NCBI GenBank assembly: GCA_046343015.1 | Contig: JBKDOL010000049.1 | Span: forward strand, 1 to 64,000 | Direction: 5' to 3' | Length of the DNA stretch: 64,000 nucleotides | Source of the DNA: BJ22 sp021298375 | GTDB lineage: Bacteria; Planctomycetota; Planctomycetia; Pirellulales; Pirellulaceae | Part shown: positions 51,450 through 60,452 of the stretch, piece after piece | How the letters are laid out: every line of letters begins with the position of its first letter | Position numbering within the stretch: the first letter of the stretch is position 1 | Translations under genes and position numbers: made by a program | Notes under the pieces: model-generated | What the model was told of the DNA's origin: nothing | Database searches by the model: none | What the model saw: only the letters and a program-made list of their open reading frames with translations

Positions 51450-54419
51450 TTACTTTTCGGAGCTTTTTTCAGCTTTGGCCTTGCTGTCAGTCGGCAGCCA
51501 GACGAGTTCAATGAGCTTTTGGCTTTGGGACTCGAAGTTGAGCAGAACCCTGCGGGCAAATTGGGAGTTCGTTGGGGAGTATGAGACGCGTTGCGGTAGT
51601 ACGATCGCGTTGGCCTTGGACAGATCCGGGAGCGTATTTTCTTCTTCGAGTGCAATGTCCAAGCCGTTCCAAGCGACATTGACTTTTTGGTAGGCGCCCG
51701 TCGCCACTCCAGTGGTTGGCTGGTTGGGAGTGTTGGTTGCCGTAAAGATCCCAGTGGGCCGCAAATCCAGCGTACTCAGCGGCAGGATCACTGGAGTTTG
51801 CGGGGCAATCCCGGGAATGTCTGCGCCGGGGGCAGAACGCCATGAGTTCCAGACGAGATAGTACTCGCTACCGTGAGGAAGATAGACGACTCGCCCCGAG
51901 AGGTCCTGCAGAAATCCCGGTGAGTAACTCGCAAAACAAGCATTCAATTCCAGCAGTGATGTTGGGTAGCCGCCATGCTCAAGGTAATGGGTGAGAAGGG
52001 CCAACCGCAGCATCAACCAATGGCGAATGTGCAGCCCGGATAAGAGTTCTGCGCATTCTTCCCCCAAGGTGAATTTCACCGCAGTAGTATCCCCCATTTC
52101 TGTCGTTTTACTCAGAAAATAGTCGAAACCCCACCAACTGATTTTCTGCAGCGATCTCGGCTTTTGAGCGGCACCCAAATAGCGTTGAACAAAAGCTCTT
52201 CGCAGGAATTCTGCTTGCCGACGGAGAAGTTGAGCACTCCGGGTGCGTTCCCAGGGGAGTGCCAGGCTCAGCCAATATCCCCATTCACGACGCGAGCTGG
52301 CCGCGGAGATTCGCGACTCGGCCGGGGATGAAAGGCTCCAAGACCGGGAGAGGCGGCTCGCGATTCGTTCCGCGTAGACCGCTCGGAGGTCGACTGGTTT
52401 TGAGTCGAAACTCCGAAGTTCCTCAAGGAACGACTGCAGCAGCTGCGGTGTCTGCCCCGCCGCCACCGCCCAAGCATTGATGGACTTGCTTGTCTGCATA
52501 TCCAAATGGTTGCTGTTGGGAAACGCGGTATAGATTGCGTCCAGCCAGAGCAGCAGCCGCAAATTCTCTTGGGCTGCCTCGAGTTCCCCCTTGGCAATCC
52601 GCTCGTTCAGGTCGCGAGCCACCCAGTTTCGCAATTTGTTATCCGGCGATTCGAGCGAAAGTGGGTCAAAGTCGTACCCAAAGAATCGCTCCCATAACGC
52701 TTCCGCACTCCACTCACGACTTTGCTCGCGAAATGGCGCGAGAAACTCCACCAGCTCGCGAGCCGTCTCAATCTGCTCGGCTCGGTATCGGATCGAGTCG
52801 ACGATGGGCGTCGGCGTGAAATTTGTGACAGTCGAAGGTTGAGAGCTTGGCCGTGGAGAGGAATTGTCATTCAAGACCATCGTCGTTGGGGGCACGAACA
52901 GCGAATCGATTTCGCTTGTCCGCCAGCCGGCCAGCAGGCCCAGACTGCAAATCCCGGCCACCATGAGACCGGCGGCGACTCCCAGTTGCGAGGTCCAGGT
53001 GACACGCTGATTGAGCCACCGCGGGGCGAACCACCATCCGGCCCAGAGCAGGCCAAACGCAACGGGGGCCAAGCACCAGATCAGGTTGCCGCCCAGCCAT
53101 GTGAGGTAGTTTGCTACCAGAACCATTCCTGCCTGGCCCACCACGGCGGCAAAGCAGGCCACAATTCCGCTACGGAAGGCGAGCGAGCAATAGGCTCCGA
53201 CGGCAGCAGCCAACCCGAACATCAGCAGTCCCGCCGAGGGAGATTGCAGAAACAGCCCGAGCAGCCAGTTTCCCTCTCGCGATGAAAAATCGTTCAAGTA
53301 AATCGAGTCAGTCCGTTGCAGCAGTTCGGAGGCAACGATCGTCTGAATCGTCAGTTGAAACACGACGCCGACAACCATCGCAACCGCCAACCACGGCAGG
53401 ACGCGAGTCGCCCAGAGTGTTCGGGCCGAAGTTGGATGTTGGTGAAAGAAGCGGTACCGTCCCAGCCGCTGGTCATTCCAAAAGGCGGTCGAAGCCAGAG
53501 CGGCAAACAGCGCAGGTGGAAGCCAGGCAATGAACGGCTCGACCAATCGCCCAAGCACGATCCCGCCTAAAACCGACACGACTGGCAGGGCTAATCCCGC
53601 CAGCAGGATGGGCGCGTTGAGCCGCAGCGATTGCCAGAGCAAGCGACCGAATTGACGGCCAAAAGCAGAAGGGAGCCAACGCTCAGTCGCAGTCAGTGGC
53701 CGCGCTGCGGAAAAGGGGAAAACACGCAGCGGCTGGTCGCGAACCCACGCCGGACTGAGCCAGGAAACGATCGCCGCCAGCGAGCCGAGACTCAGCAGTA
53801 ACAGGCCCGCCAGTCTTCCCCAGAAAAAGGCGGGGCTGGAGTTCTGCGACCAAGTGTTTCCGAACAGGCCGTTGACCGCCAGCAGTGCAAGCAGCCCGGC
53901 GCAAAGTGCCAGAACCGACTGCCGCAGGAGCAGCGAGCAGCATGCGCCCAAGGCAAAAGCCGCGAGACCGAGCAGTAGCAGGTGCGGCACGAAAAAGATG
54001 GAATCGTCGACGAGTTGGCCAGGGTAACTGTCTCGGAACAGCCGGCCAAGTCCCAGTTGCAAGACCGAACCACCGCAGAGGAGCGAACCCACAAACGCGA
54101 GGAACACCGGCAGGGCCGTCCCTGCAAGCTTGGCCAGCGCCAGTTGGCCGGGCGGCAGCGGAAGGGTGCGCAGGAACCGGAGCGTTTGCTGGTCATTCTC
54201 CGGCGCAAACGTCAGCGCGCCGTTGACCAGCGCCAGCAGCACCAGGCTCGAAGCCCACGCCAGACCCCACAGCTGGAGACCGAACGACTGCTGTTCGAGG
54301 CCCCCAAACATTGCGAGCATCCGAAAGAGGAATGTTCCCACAACGAGTAAAGCCAGATTCAGCGGCCAGAGCAGCCGGCCTTCTTTCCAGGCAAAGCGAT
54401 AGAGCAGCGCAGCGTTCAT
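51450..54419 (-). CDS. ABC transporter permease with large C-terminal soluble domain
   Basis: A 989-residue protein. The first 500 residues hold about twelve membrane helices and begin with YRFAWKEGRLLWPLNLALLV and TLRFLRTLPLPPGQLALAKL, as in ABC-2 type permeases of the YtrC/ABC export kind. The last 470 residues are soluble and helical (VEFLAPFREQSREWSAEALW, ELRSFDSKPVDLRAVYAERI), ending in a part reminiscent of protease-like or pseudopilin-like C-terminal regions; I do not recognise it. The gene lies 18 bp downstream of the ATPase gene in the GntR-ABC operon. Twice the normal permease length. Confidence 0.8.
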   Translation of the reverse strand: MNAALLYRFAWKEGRLLWPLNLALLVVGTFLFRMLAMFGGLEQQSFGLQLWGLAWASSLVLLALVNGALTFAPENDQQTLRFLRTLPLPPGQLALAKLAGTALPVFLAFVGSLLCGGSVLQLGLGRLFRDSYPGQLVDDSIFFVPHLLLLGLAAFALGACCSLLLRQSVLALCAGLLALLAVNGLFGNTWSQNSSPAFFWGRLAGLLLLSLGSLAAIVSWLSPAWVRDQPLRVFPFSAARPLTATERWLPSAFGRQFGRLLWQSLRLNAPILLAGLALPVVSVLGGIVLGRLVEPFIAWLPPALFAALASTAFWNDQRLGRYRFFHQHPTSARTLWATRVLPWLAVAMVVGVVFQLTIQTIVASELLQRTDSIYLNDFSSREGNWLLGLFLQSPSAGLLMFGLAAAVGAYCSLAFRSGIVACFAAVVGQAGMVLVANYLTWLGGNLIWCLAPVAFGLLWAGWWFAPRWLNQRVTWTSQLGVAAGLMVAGICSLGLLAGWRTSEIDSLFVPPTTMVLNDNSSPRPSSQPSTVTNFTPTPIVDSIRYRAEQIETARELVEFLAPFREQSREWSAEALWERFFGYDFDPLSLESPDNKLRNWVARDLNERIAKGELEAAQENLRLLLWLDAIYTAFPNSNHLDMQTSKSINAWAVAAGQTPQLLQSFLEELRSFDSKPVDLRAVYAERIASRLSRSWSLSSPAESRISAASSRREWGYWLSLALPWERTRSAQLLRRQAEFLRRAFVQRYLGAAQKPRSLQKISWWGFDYFLSKTTEMGDTTAVKFTLGEECAELLSGLHIRHWLMLRLALLTHYLEHGGYPTSLLELNACFASYSPGFLQDLSGRVVYLPHGSEYYLVWNSWRSAPGADIPGIAPQTPVILPLSTLDLRPTGIFTATNTPNQPTTGVATGAYQKVNVAWNGLDIALEEENTLPDLSKANAIVLPQRVSYSPTNSQFARRVLLNFESQSQKLIELVWLPTDSKAKAEKSSEK

Positions 54420-54437
54420 CTTGAGTGGCTCCCTGAT

Positions 54438-55370
54438 TTAGCGTGAACCGGTGCGATCGTGAGCCGGGCGGTCGGCGACTTGCCCGGCGGGCTTAATCAA
54501 GGCGACAAACAATTCTTCCAAACTCGGCGTGTGGACCTCGACTTCCAGCACGCCCGGATGGTCGCGCAGCCGCCAGAGCTCTTCCGGACCGGGACGCTGG
54601 ACGAGCATCTGCTGTCGCCGCGAGCCAAGTCCTTCATGGGACACGATCCGGGCGGTGAGTTCGGGCAGCGACGCCTCGTGGCTGGCGAAAGTGATCACCC
54701 AGCGTTCATGCTGGCTCTTCAGATTCTCGAGTGTGTCGCAGGCGAGCAGTTTGCCGGCGTGCAAGACTGCGATGTAGTCGGCGACTCGCTCGACTTCGCC
54801 GATCTGGTGACTGGAAAGGAGCACGGTTCGCCCTGTCGCCGCCACGTCGACCATACTCTCGAGGAATTGCCGACGGACGAGCGTGTCGAGCCCCGAAGTC
54901 GGCTCGTCGAGAATCAGCAGCTGGGGTTCGTGAGCCATCGCCAGCGAGAGGGCGACCTTGGCCCGCCCACCTTTGGAAAGGGCGCCGATCTTTTTCTCCA
55001 GTGGCAGCTCGAACGATGCGGCCAGCTGGTGAAAGCGCGGCAGAAACTGGTCGTCGTAAAATCCGGCGGTGAACCAGCCGATCTCGCCGACCTTCATCCA
55101 GTCGTAGAGCACCGGAAGTTCGGGCAGGTAGCCGCAGCGGCGTCGAATCTCGGCGCCTTGCCTGGCGCTGTCCAGTCCGAGGACCGTCGACTTGCCGCGG
55201 GTCGGTTGCTCCAGGCCCATCAGCATCCGGAGCGTGGTCGACTTGCCGGCGCCGTTTTCGCCGAGGAGAGCAAAGACCACACCTGGCGGAACTTCAAGCG
55301 AAAGTTGGTCGACCGCCAGTGTTCGCCCGTACTGTTTGCTGACATCGTCGAGTTTGACCAAGGGAGTCAT
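54438..55370 (-). CDS. ABC transporter ATP-binding protein
   Basis: A 310-residue ATPase. Walker A is LLGENGAGKST (residues about 38-48), the Q-loop region contains GYLPELPVLYDW, the signature is LSKGGRAKVALSLAMA, where LSKGG replaces the common LSGGQ, Walker B is LLILDEPTSGLD and the H-loop is LLSSHQIGEV. The C-terminal 90 residues are a regulatory extension typical of export ATPases (VEVHTPSLEELFVALI). It lies between the GntR regulator (70 bp upstream) and the permease, the YtrA-type arrangement used for export of antibiotics or envelope stress response. ATG at 55370 starts the core; the open frame continues 38 codons upstream. Confidence 0.93.
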   Translation of the reverse strand: MTPLVKLDDVSKQYGRTLAVDQLSLEVPPGVVFALLGENGAGKSTTLRMLMGLEQPTRGKSTVLGLDSARQGAEIRRRCGYLPELPVLYDWMKVGEIGWFTAGFYDDQFLPRFHQLAASFELPLEKKIGALSKGGRAKVALSLAMAHEPQLLILDEPTSGLDTLVRRQFLESMVDVAATGRTVLLSSHQIGEVERVADYIAVLHAGKLLACDTLENLKSQHERWVITFASHEASLPELTARIVSHEGLGSRRQQMLVQRPGPEELWRLRDHPGVLEVEVHTPSLEELFVALIKPAGQVADRPAHDRTGSR

Positions 55371-55440
55371 GGCTTGGTTCCTGTGTGAAGCGGTGGAATG
55401 GTTGCGGCTGGATTGCAGGGTGAATCTCAAGTCGGAAAGG

Positions 55441-55881
55441 CTATTTCGTTTTGGCTTCGCGGCGGGCGAGTTCCTGCTCGACAATTTGCCGGATATCGTC
55501 GGCCGAGAGTTGGCTTTGGAAAGCTTCGTCGAGGACGTCGATGATCCGCTGGCGGACGAGCTTGCCTCGTTCGGTTCGGCAGAGTGCCCGGGCCCCGGAG
55601 CTGACGGCCAACCCGGAGCCTCGGACCGGTTCGACGACCTGGTCGCCTTGCAGGTCGCGGTAGGCGCGGGCCACTGTATTGGGGTTGATCGCCAGTTGCC
55701 GGGCCAACTCGCGGACGCTGGGGATCATCTGGCCCGTTTCGAACACGCCGCTGGCGATCGCAAACTTGATCTGCCGCGTGATTTGTTCGTAAACCGGGAG
55801 GCCATTGCTGGGGTTGATTTCGAACATGGTGCTGGAGAGCATTTTGGGGTTTCGAAAGGAGTCGTCATCCGCTTTCGCCAC
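55441..55881 (-). CDS. GntR family transcriptional regulator, YtrA-like
   Basis: A regulator of about 128-146 residues. The winged helix is at residues about 30-95 of the long form (GLPVYEQITRQIKFAIASG, then PSVRELARQLAINPNTVARA and YRDLQGDQVVEP). Only a short C-terminal helical part follows, as in the YtrA subfamily, which lacks a big ligand domain. YtrA-like genes usually repress themselves and the ABC transporter that follows; here the ATPase and permease genes do follow on the same strand. A palindrome at 55950-55973 is the likely operator. Start is GTG at 55881 or ATG at 55842/55827; none has a strong ribosome site. Confidence 0.88.
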   Translation of the reverse strand: MAKADDDSFRNPKMLSSTMFEINPSNGLPVYEQITRQIKFAIASGVFETGQMIPSVRELARQLAINPNTVARAYRDLQGDQVVEPVRGSGLAVSSGARALCRTERGKLVRQRIIDVLDEAFQSQLSADDIRQIVEQELARREAKTK

Positions 55882-55949
55882 GCTTCTTTGGGCGTAGCCA
55901 CCGTCGCGCAGACGGTGGGGCAGCTCAAACGAGGCCTCTTCGTCAATTC

Positions 55950-55973
55950 ACTGTACTAACGTTATAGTACGGT
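55950..55973. promoter_or_regulatory. Palindromic operator candidate for the GntR/ABC operon
   Basis: ACTGTACTA and TAGTACGGT (8 of 9 positions complementary) flank a 6-bp ACGTTA spacer, 69 bp upstream of the GntR start. TATAAC on the minus strand lies within it and could be the -10 of the operon, so binding would block transcription. Confidence 0.7.
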
Positions 55974-56131
55974 AGTTCGCTGGGCAATCCGGGTTTGCTC
56001 CTCCGCCGGAAATTTTTCCGGAAATTTCCAAGATTGGTTTGAGGCTCGCGAATGCTCCCCCATGCATTGGCGTTGACTTTCACTGCGAAGGCCACCAAAC
56101 GACACATCTTATTTGCCCAGGAGACTGAGAA

Positions 56132-56956
56132 ATGTTGAAGAAAGCGACCTTTATGGGGTTGGGCTTGTTGCTGGTCGGGGGCCTGCTGTTTGGCAGCCGA
56201 ATCGGCCCTTACGCCCAAACTGCCGTCAAGAAGATCCGGAACACGGCCGAACAGAGCGTCCCGCTGACGTTCCAGATCGATGCCGCCCGCGATCAGCTCA
56301 AGAAGATTGAGCCCGAAATCAAGAACATGGTCTGGCAGATCGCCAAGGAAAAGGCCGAGATCAAGCGGCTGGAGCGGGAAGTCGAAACCCAAAACGCCAG
56401 CCTGACTAAGAAGCACGAGGAGCTGCTGACTCTGCGGAATCACCTCAAGTCAGGTGAGACCGTCTACGTCGCCACCAACGGCAAGGCTTACACCAACGCC
56501 CGCGTGGAAGAGGACCTCCGCCATCGCTTCTCGATGTATCAGACCGCCGAGAAGACCGTGGACAAGTCCGAGCAGATTCTTGACCTCCGCCGCAAGTCGC
56601 TGGAGCAGGCGCTGGCCAAGCTCGAGCAAGCCCAGGTGCATCAGCGCGAACTGGAGATCGAACTGGAAAACCTGAACGCTCGCCAGCGGATGGTCGACGT
56701 GGCCAAAACCGCCAGCAGCATCAACATCGACGATAGCCAGTTGGCTCGGACCAAGTCGTTGATCGATGAAATCTCGGCCAAGATTGACGCTGAGGAAGAG
56801 ATGCTGAATCTCGCTCCGAAGTACCTGGGAGAAATCCCCGTGAGCGAAGGTGACGTCTCGGCTGATGGTGACATCGCCGCCGAAATCGACGCCTACTTCA
56901 GCGAAGGTGCCGAAGCCAATCTGGCTGATGGCAATCTCGCCCGCAACGACAAGTAA
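56132..56956 (+). CDS. Membrane-anchored coiled-coil protein, unknown
   Basis: A 274-residue protein with an N-terminal membrane or signal segment (FMGLGLLLVGGLLFGS) and then long coiled coils at about residues 48-105 (IKNMVWQIAKEKAEIKRLER) and 130-185 (LEQALAKLEQAQVHQRELEI), and an acidic C-terminal tail. The charge pattern loosely recalls PspA-type membrane-stress proteins, but it has a hydrophobic N-terminus rather than an amphipathic one, so I leave the function open. AGGAGACTGAGAA precedes ATG and a strong terminator follows. Divergent from the GntR/ABC operon, 250 bp away. Confidence 0.8.
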   Translation: MLKKATFMGLGLLLVGGLLFGSRIGPYAQTAVKKIRNTAEQSVPLTFQIDAARDQLKKIEPEIKNMVWQIAKEKAEIKRLEREVETQNASLTKKHEELLTLRNHLKSGETVYVATNGKAYTNARVEEDLRHRFSMYQTAEKTVDKSEQILDLRRKSLEQALAKLEQAQVHQRELEIELENLNARQRMVDVAKTASSINIDDSQLARTKSLIDEISAKIDAEEEMLNLAPKYLGEIPVSEGDVSADGDIAAEIDAYFSEGAEANLADGNLARNDK

Positions 56957-56987
56957 CGTCGAGGGTTAGCGTTCCAATTCTCCTTCA

Positions 56988-57021
56988 GGCTCGAGTCGCT
57001 TGTTCGACTCGAGCCTTTTTT
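56988..57021 (+). terminator. Intrinsic terminator after the coiled-coil gene
   Basis: Perfect 11-bp stem GGCTCGAGTCG/CGACTCGAGCC with a 6-nt loop, followed by six T, 32 bp past the stop codon. Confidence 0.95.
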
Positions 57022-57096
57022 GGGATATCCGGCGAGTCTGACGAGTCCCAGCTGTTCAGCCGTTTCCTGGTCCGAGTCAATTTCAGCCTTTGATCC

Positions 57097-58059
57097 ATGT
57101 CTCCCAAACGTTCCCAATTCTGGACTGCGACGCACAGCGCCATCGCCTGCCTTTGGCGGGGAGATTGTCAAGGCGCCGCGGAGATTCTGGGTGAGCCCGG
57201 CGTGCGAGAGCGCTGGCCCGGCCGGTGGTTGGCCAGTTGGCTCTCGCGGCGGCTGGTCAAGAACGCCTTTGGGCACTGGACACAAAAGGAGTATTCCCGG
57301 GCGTGGGCCGAGTTCACTACGGCTGAGCGGATTACTTCGCCGGCCCGCAGGGACTGGCTGTTGGCTCAGAAAAATCTGCTCGTCCAGGAGTCGCTCTCTG
57401 TTGCTGAGCAGTTGCGGGCCGAGGGCCCGGTGGAAACTGTCCGATCGGCGATCGGGAGTTTTCTGGTCTGGATCGATGGCGTGGGCGGGTACCTGGTTTG
57501 TCCCGGCCCGTCGGTCACGGCGGGGAGTTATGTCGACCAGCCAGGAATCGAACTTCCGCTCCAGGCCGACCTGCGGCGGCGGCATCTCCGCTTGGAGCTC
57601 CGCGAAGATCGATTTCTCGCGACGCCTCTGGGGCCGACCCAAGTCAACGGCCAGCGACTGACTCAGCCCGCCCTGCTCGAAGACGGGGCAGTGTTGGCCT
57701 TGACCGGTCAGGTGCGTTGGCGGTTCACTCAGCCACATCCGCTGAGTCACTCAGCCCGGCTGGATTACCTCAGTCCCCACCGTTCGATTCCCTGGAGCGA
57801 CGCGATTTTGTTAATGGCTGAGACGTTGGTCTTTGGTCCGGCCCGCTGCAGTCATGTGATTTGTCCGGGCTGGGCCCAGGATCTGATTCTGTTTCATCGC
57901 CAAGGGCAACTTTACGCGCGGAGTGATGCGCCCCTTTTTGTTGACGGCCGCCCGGCTGGCAACGTGGCTCAATTGAGGTTGGACTCCTCGATCCGCGGAG
58001 GGGATGGTGAGTTTTCCGTGAAGCTGGAACCGGTGCTGAGTCTGGGGCTGGTCTCCTGA
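57097..58059 (+). CDS. FHA-like domain protein upstream of the membrane kinase
   Basis: A 320-residue protein. Residues 1-110 are helical and Trp/Arg-rich (TPR-like, weak). From about 120 the pattern is FHA-like: VCPGPSVTAGSYV, then LRRRHLRLELREDRFLATP and TQVNGQRLTQPALLEDGAVL, matching the G(R/S), S/R-x-x-H and N-G positions of FHA folds. A second similar unit runs from about 240 (CPGWAQDLILFHRQGQLYAR, LFVDGRPAG). FHA domains bind phosphothreonine. It lies 86 bp upstream of the Ser/Thr kinase on the same strand, so it is a likely partner or substrate. The call is from pattern only. Confidence 0.65.
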   Translation: MSPKRSQFWTATHSAIACLWRGDCQGAAEILGEPGVRERWPGRWLASWLSRRLVKNAFGHWTQKEYSRAWAEFTTAERITSPARRDWLLAQKNLLVQESLSVAEQLRAEGPVETVRSAIGSFLVWIDGVGGYLVCPGPSVTAGSYVDQPGIELPLQADLRRRHLRLELREDRFLATPLGPTQVNGQRLTQPALLEDGAVLALTGQVRWRFTQPHPLSHSARLDYLSPHRSIPWSDAILLMAETLVFGPARCSHVICPGWAQDLILFHRQGQLYARSDAPLFVDGRPAGNVAQLRLDSSIRGGDGEFSVKLEPVLSLGLVS

Positions 58060-58145
58060 TGTAGTGATTCTGCGGCTCGGAGGGACGCAGAACGGAATAC
58101 TCTCCCGGGCGAATTTGGGCTTTTTAGTTTTGCAAACCGGATAAA

Positions 58146-60452
58146 ATGAAACTTGTGGGCGACCCCGGGCGTATCGACCGGCAGTTGCCCGCGCCATATC
58201 ACCTACCTACCCTACCTACCAATTCGAGTTCGGTGCCTTTGAATAATCCTCGTGACGAACAACCTGCTGGTCGCTTGCCGCTGGCTGATTCGCCGGAAGC
58301 CAAAAATCGAACCACGGCGTTCGATCGGCTGGGGCCGGAGGGCGAGCCCGTTGCCCTCGAGCCCGCTCCGCGTCGGCGCCCGTTGCGGTTTACGCACCCG
58401 AGCGGTTCGCGCCCCCTCGACGGGTACACGATTAAACGGGGTATCGGGATTGGCGGATTTGGCGAGGTCTATTTCGCCCTCAGCGATGCCGGCAAGGAAG
58501 TGGCGCTCAAGCGGATTCAGCGGAATCTCGACATCGAGCTGCGGGGCGTGCGCCAATGCCTCAATCTCAAGCATGTCAACCTGATCGCCCTCTGGGACAT
58601 TCGCACGACCCACGAGGGGGAGAGCTGGGTGGTCATGGAGTATGTCCCTGGCCAGAGCCTCCGCGACATTCTCGAGCAGGCCCCCCAGGGGTTGCCCGAG
58701 GAAGCAGTGAAGCGCTGGTTCACTTCGATCGCCGCCGGGGTCAGCTACCTCCACGACCACGGAATCGTGCACCGCGATCTCAAGCCAGGCAATGTCTTCT
58801 ACGACGCCGACGAGCAAGTGATCAAGATTGGTGATTACGGCCTCTCGAAGTTTATCTCCTGCAGTAAACGCAGCGGGCAAACGGAAAGTGTCGGCACGTT
58901 TCACTACATGGCTCCCGAGATTGGCAAGGGCGTCTATGGCAAGGAAATCGACATCTACGCACTCGGCGTGATGCTTTATGAAATGCTTTCCGGGCAATTG
59001 CCTTTTGACGGCGAAAGCTCGCAGGAGATCATCATGAAGCACCTCACGGCTGACCCTGATTTGCGCGTCATCCCCGAGCCGTTCCGCGAAGTTCTCGAGC
59101 GGGCGCTCGCCAAGGACCCGGAATGGCGATATTCAGATGTTTCCGAGTTCTGCGCGGACCTGCCCTGGCAGGATGTTGCCGCCAGCGCGCGGGAGATTGT
59201 GACGCGACACAACATTGGACCTTTCGGAGCCCCGTTGGCCGGTGCGGATGCGCCGACTCAACGAGGTCAGGAGAGAAATCTGCCAGTCCGTCCAGTTGGA
59301 GCGCAGGCGCAGACTGGCAACCTGGACGAGTTGGTCTTTCTTGACCGGGCTGCCACCGGTAGTGGTCAGCCCGAGATTTCGTTCGGACCGTTGCAGTCCC
59401 ATGTCGAATCATCCACCAATCCCGCGCGTGGCGGCCAGAGGACTCTGCTCAATCAGCGTCAGCCGTTGCTTCGGCAAACTGCCGGGGCGGCGAAAGTTGC
59501 CTCGGGGAAAGGGACGAAGTCGGAGCCAATCGCCGCAGCCATGCGGGGGCGCATGACCGAGATTCTCGGTTGGTGGAACAACCCCGAATTGGCCACGCCG
59601 CTCAAGGTGTTTGCCGCTGCTGCGGCGACGATTGTCCTCGTCCTCAATAGTGCCTGGTTAATTCCTCTGGCCCTCGTTCTGGCCCTGCTTTATCTGCTCT
59701 ACTACTGCGTCCGGAGCCTGTTCGTGCCGGCCGATCACGAAGTGGCTCCCAAGCTGTCGAAGCGAGACTCGCGATTGCGCGAACTCTGGGTGGCCCGTCA
59801 ATGGCTGGGCGCCCGGCCGCTTAATGACCGGCTGATGGACCTCAGCGGCTCGCTCTTGGTCGCAGCCGCGTCGGGGGGATTGCTCAGCTTGTTCGGCTTG
59901 GCAGTCGGACAAGGTGGCTTCAGTGCTCCCGAGTTGGAGTCAAGCGCCCTCTATGCCTGGCTGGCCGTGACCTCGGTGGTGGCTGCTTGGGGTGTGCTTA
60001 TCGCCAGCAAGTGTTGGGAACATGGAACGGGCGATTTCTGGATCCGGCGAATCACGCAGGCAGGCATTGGCGCCTCCGTCGGCGTGGTCAGCATCAGCTT
60101 GGCGCGACTGCTCGGAGTGCGGCTGATGGAGTCGGTCGATGCCGAAGTCAGTGCTGGCCCACTCGCGGCCGGTGGCCTCGATGACGTTCTGGGTTACCTG
60201 ATTTTCTTCATGCTGATGTTCGCCTTGCCCAATTGGTCGGCTCTGGCTGATCCGCTGCGAAGAACACGTCTGAGTCTGTTTCAGGTCGGGCTCTGTCTGG
60301 TCTGTGCGATCTTCGCCGCCAGCCTGCAGCAAATCGAACCGACCTGGCACGGAGTCCTCGCAGCCGTGGCTGCCATCTCCACGCAGCTGGCCGCCCCATG
60401 GCTGGCACCCAATCAGCGCGAGCATCTGGTCCGAGAGCGGGGGTTTGAGTGA
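58146..60452 (+). CDS. Membrane Ser/Thr protein kinase
   Basis: A 768-residue protein. The kinase domain spans about residues 92-350: glycine loop RGIGIGGFGEVYF, catalytic Lys in KEVALKRI, catalytic loop IVHRDLKPGNVFYD, metal loop IGDYGLSK (Tyr replaces the Phe of DFG), activation end YMAPE, and DIYALGVMLYEMLSG. A Gln/Arg-rich linker of about 120 residues follows, then seven or eight membrane helices from about residue 480 to the end. A cytoplasmic kinase with a C-terminal polytopic membrane part and no extracellular sensor is distinctive. ATG at 58146 precedes a short CCTACCTA micro-repeat; the start could be later (for example GTG near residue 30). The next gene overlaps its stop (GTGA). 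Confidence 0.9.
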   Translation: MKLVGDPGRIDRQLPAPYHLPTLPTNSSSVPLNNPRDEQPAGRLPLADSPEAKNRTTAFDRLGPEGEPVALEPAPRRRPLRFTHPSGSRPLDGYTIKRGIGIGGFGEVYFALSDAGKEVALKRIQRNLDIELRGVRQCLNLKHVNLIALWDIRTTHEGESWVVMEYVPGQSLRDILEQAPQGLPEEAVKRWFTSIAAGVSYLHDHGIVHRDLKPGNVFYDADEQVIKIGDYGLSKFISCSKRSGQTESVGTFHYMAPEIGKGVYGKEIDIYALGVMLYEMLSGQLPFDGESSQEIIMKHLTADPDLRVIPEPFREVLERALAKDPEWRYSDVSEFCADLPWQDVAASAREIVTRHNIGPFGAPLAGADAPTQRGQERNLPVRPVGAQAQTGNLDELVFLDRAATGSGQPEISFGPLQSHVESSTNPARGGQRTLLNQRQPLLRQTAGAAKVASGKGTKSEPIAAAMRGRMTEILGWWNNPELATPLKVFAAAAATIVLVLNSAWLIPLALVLALLYLLYYCVRSLFVPADHEVAPKLSKRDSRLRELWVARQWLGARPLNDRLMDLSGSLLVAAASGGLLSLFGLAVGQGGFSAPELESSALYAWLAVTSVVAAWGVLIASKCWEHGTGDFWIRRITQAGIGASVGVVSISLARLLGVRLMESVDAEVSAGPLAAGGLDDVLGYLIFFMLMFALPNWSALADPLRRTRLSLFQVGLCLVCAIFAASLQQIEPTWHGVLAAVAAISTQLAAPWLAPNQREHLVRERGFE

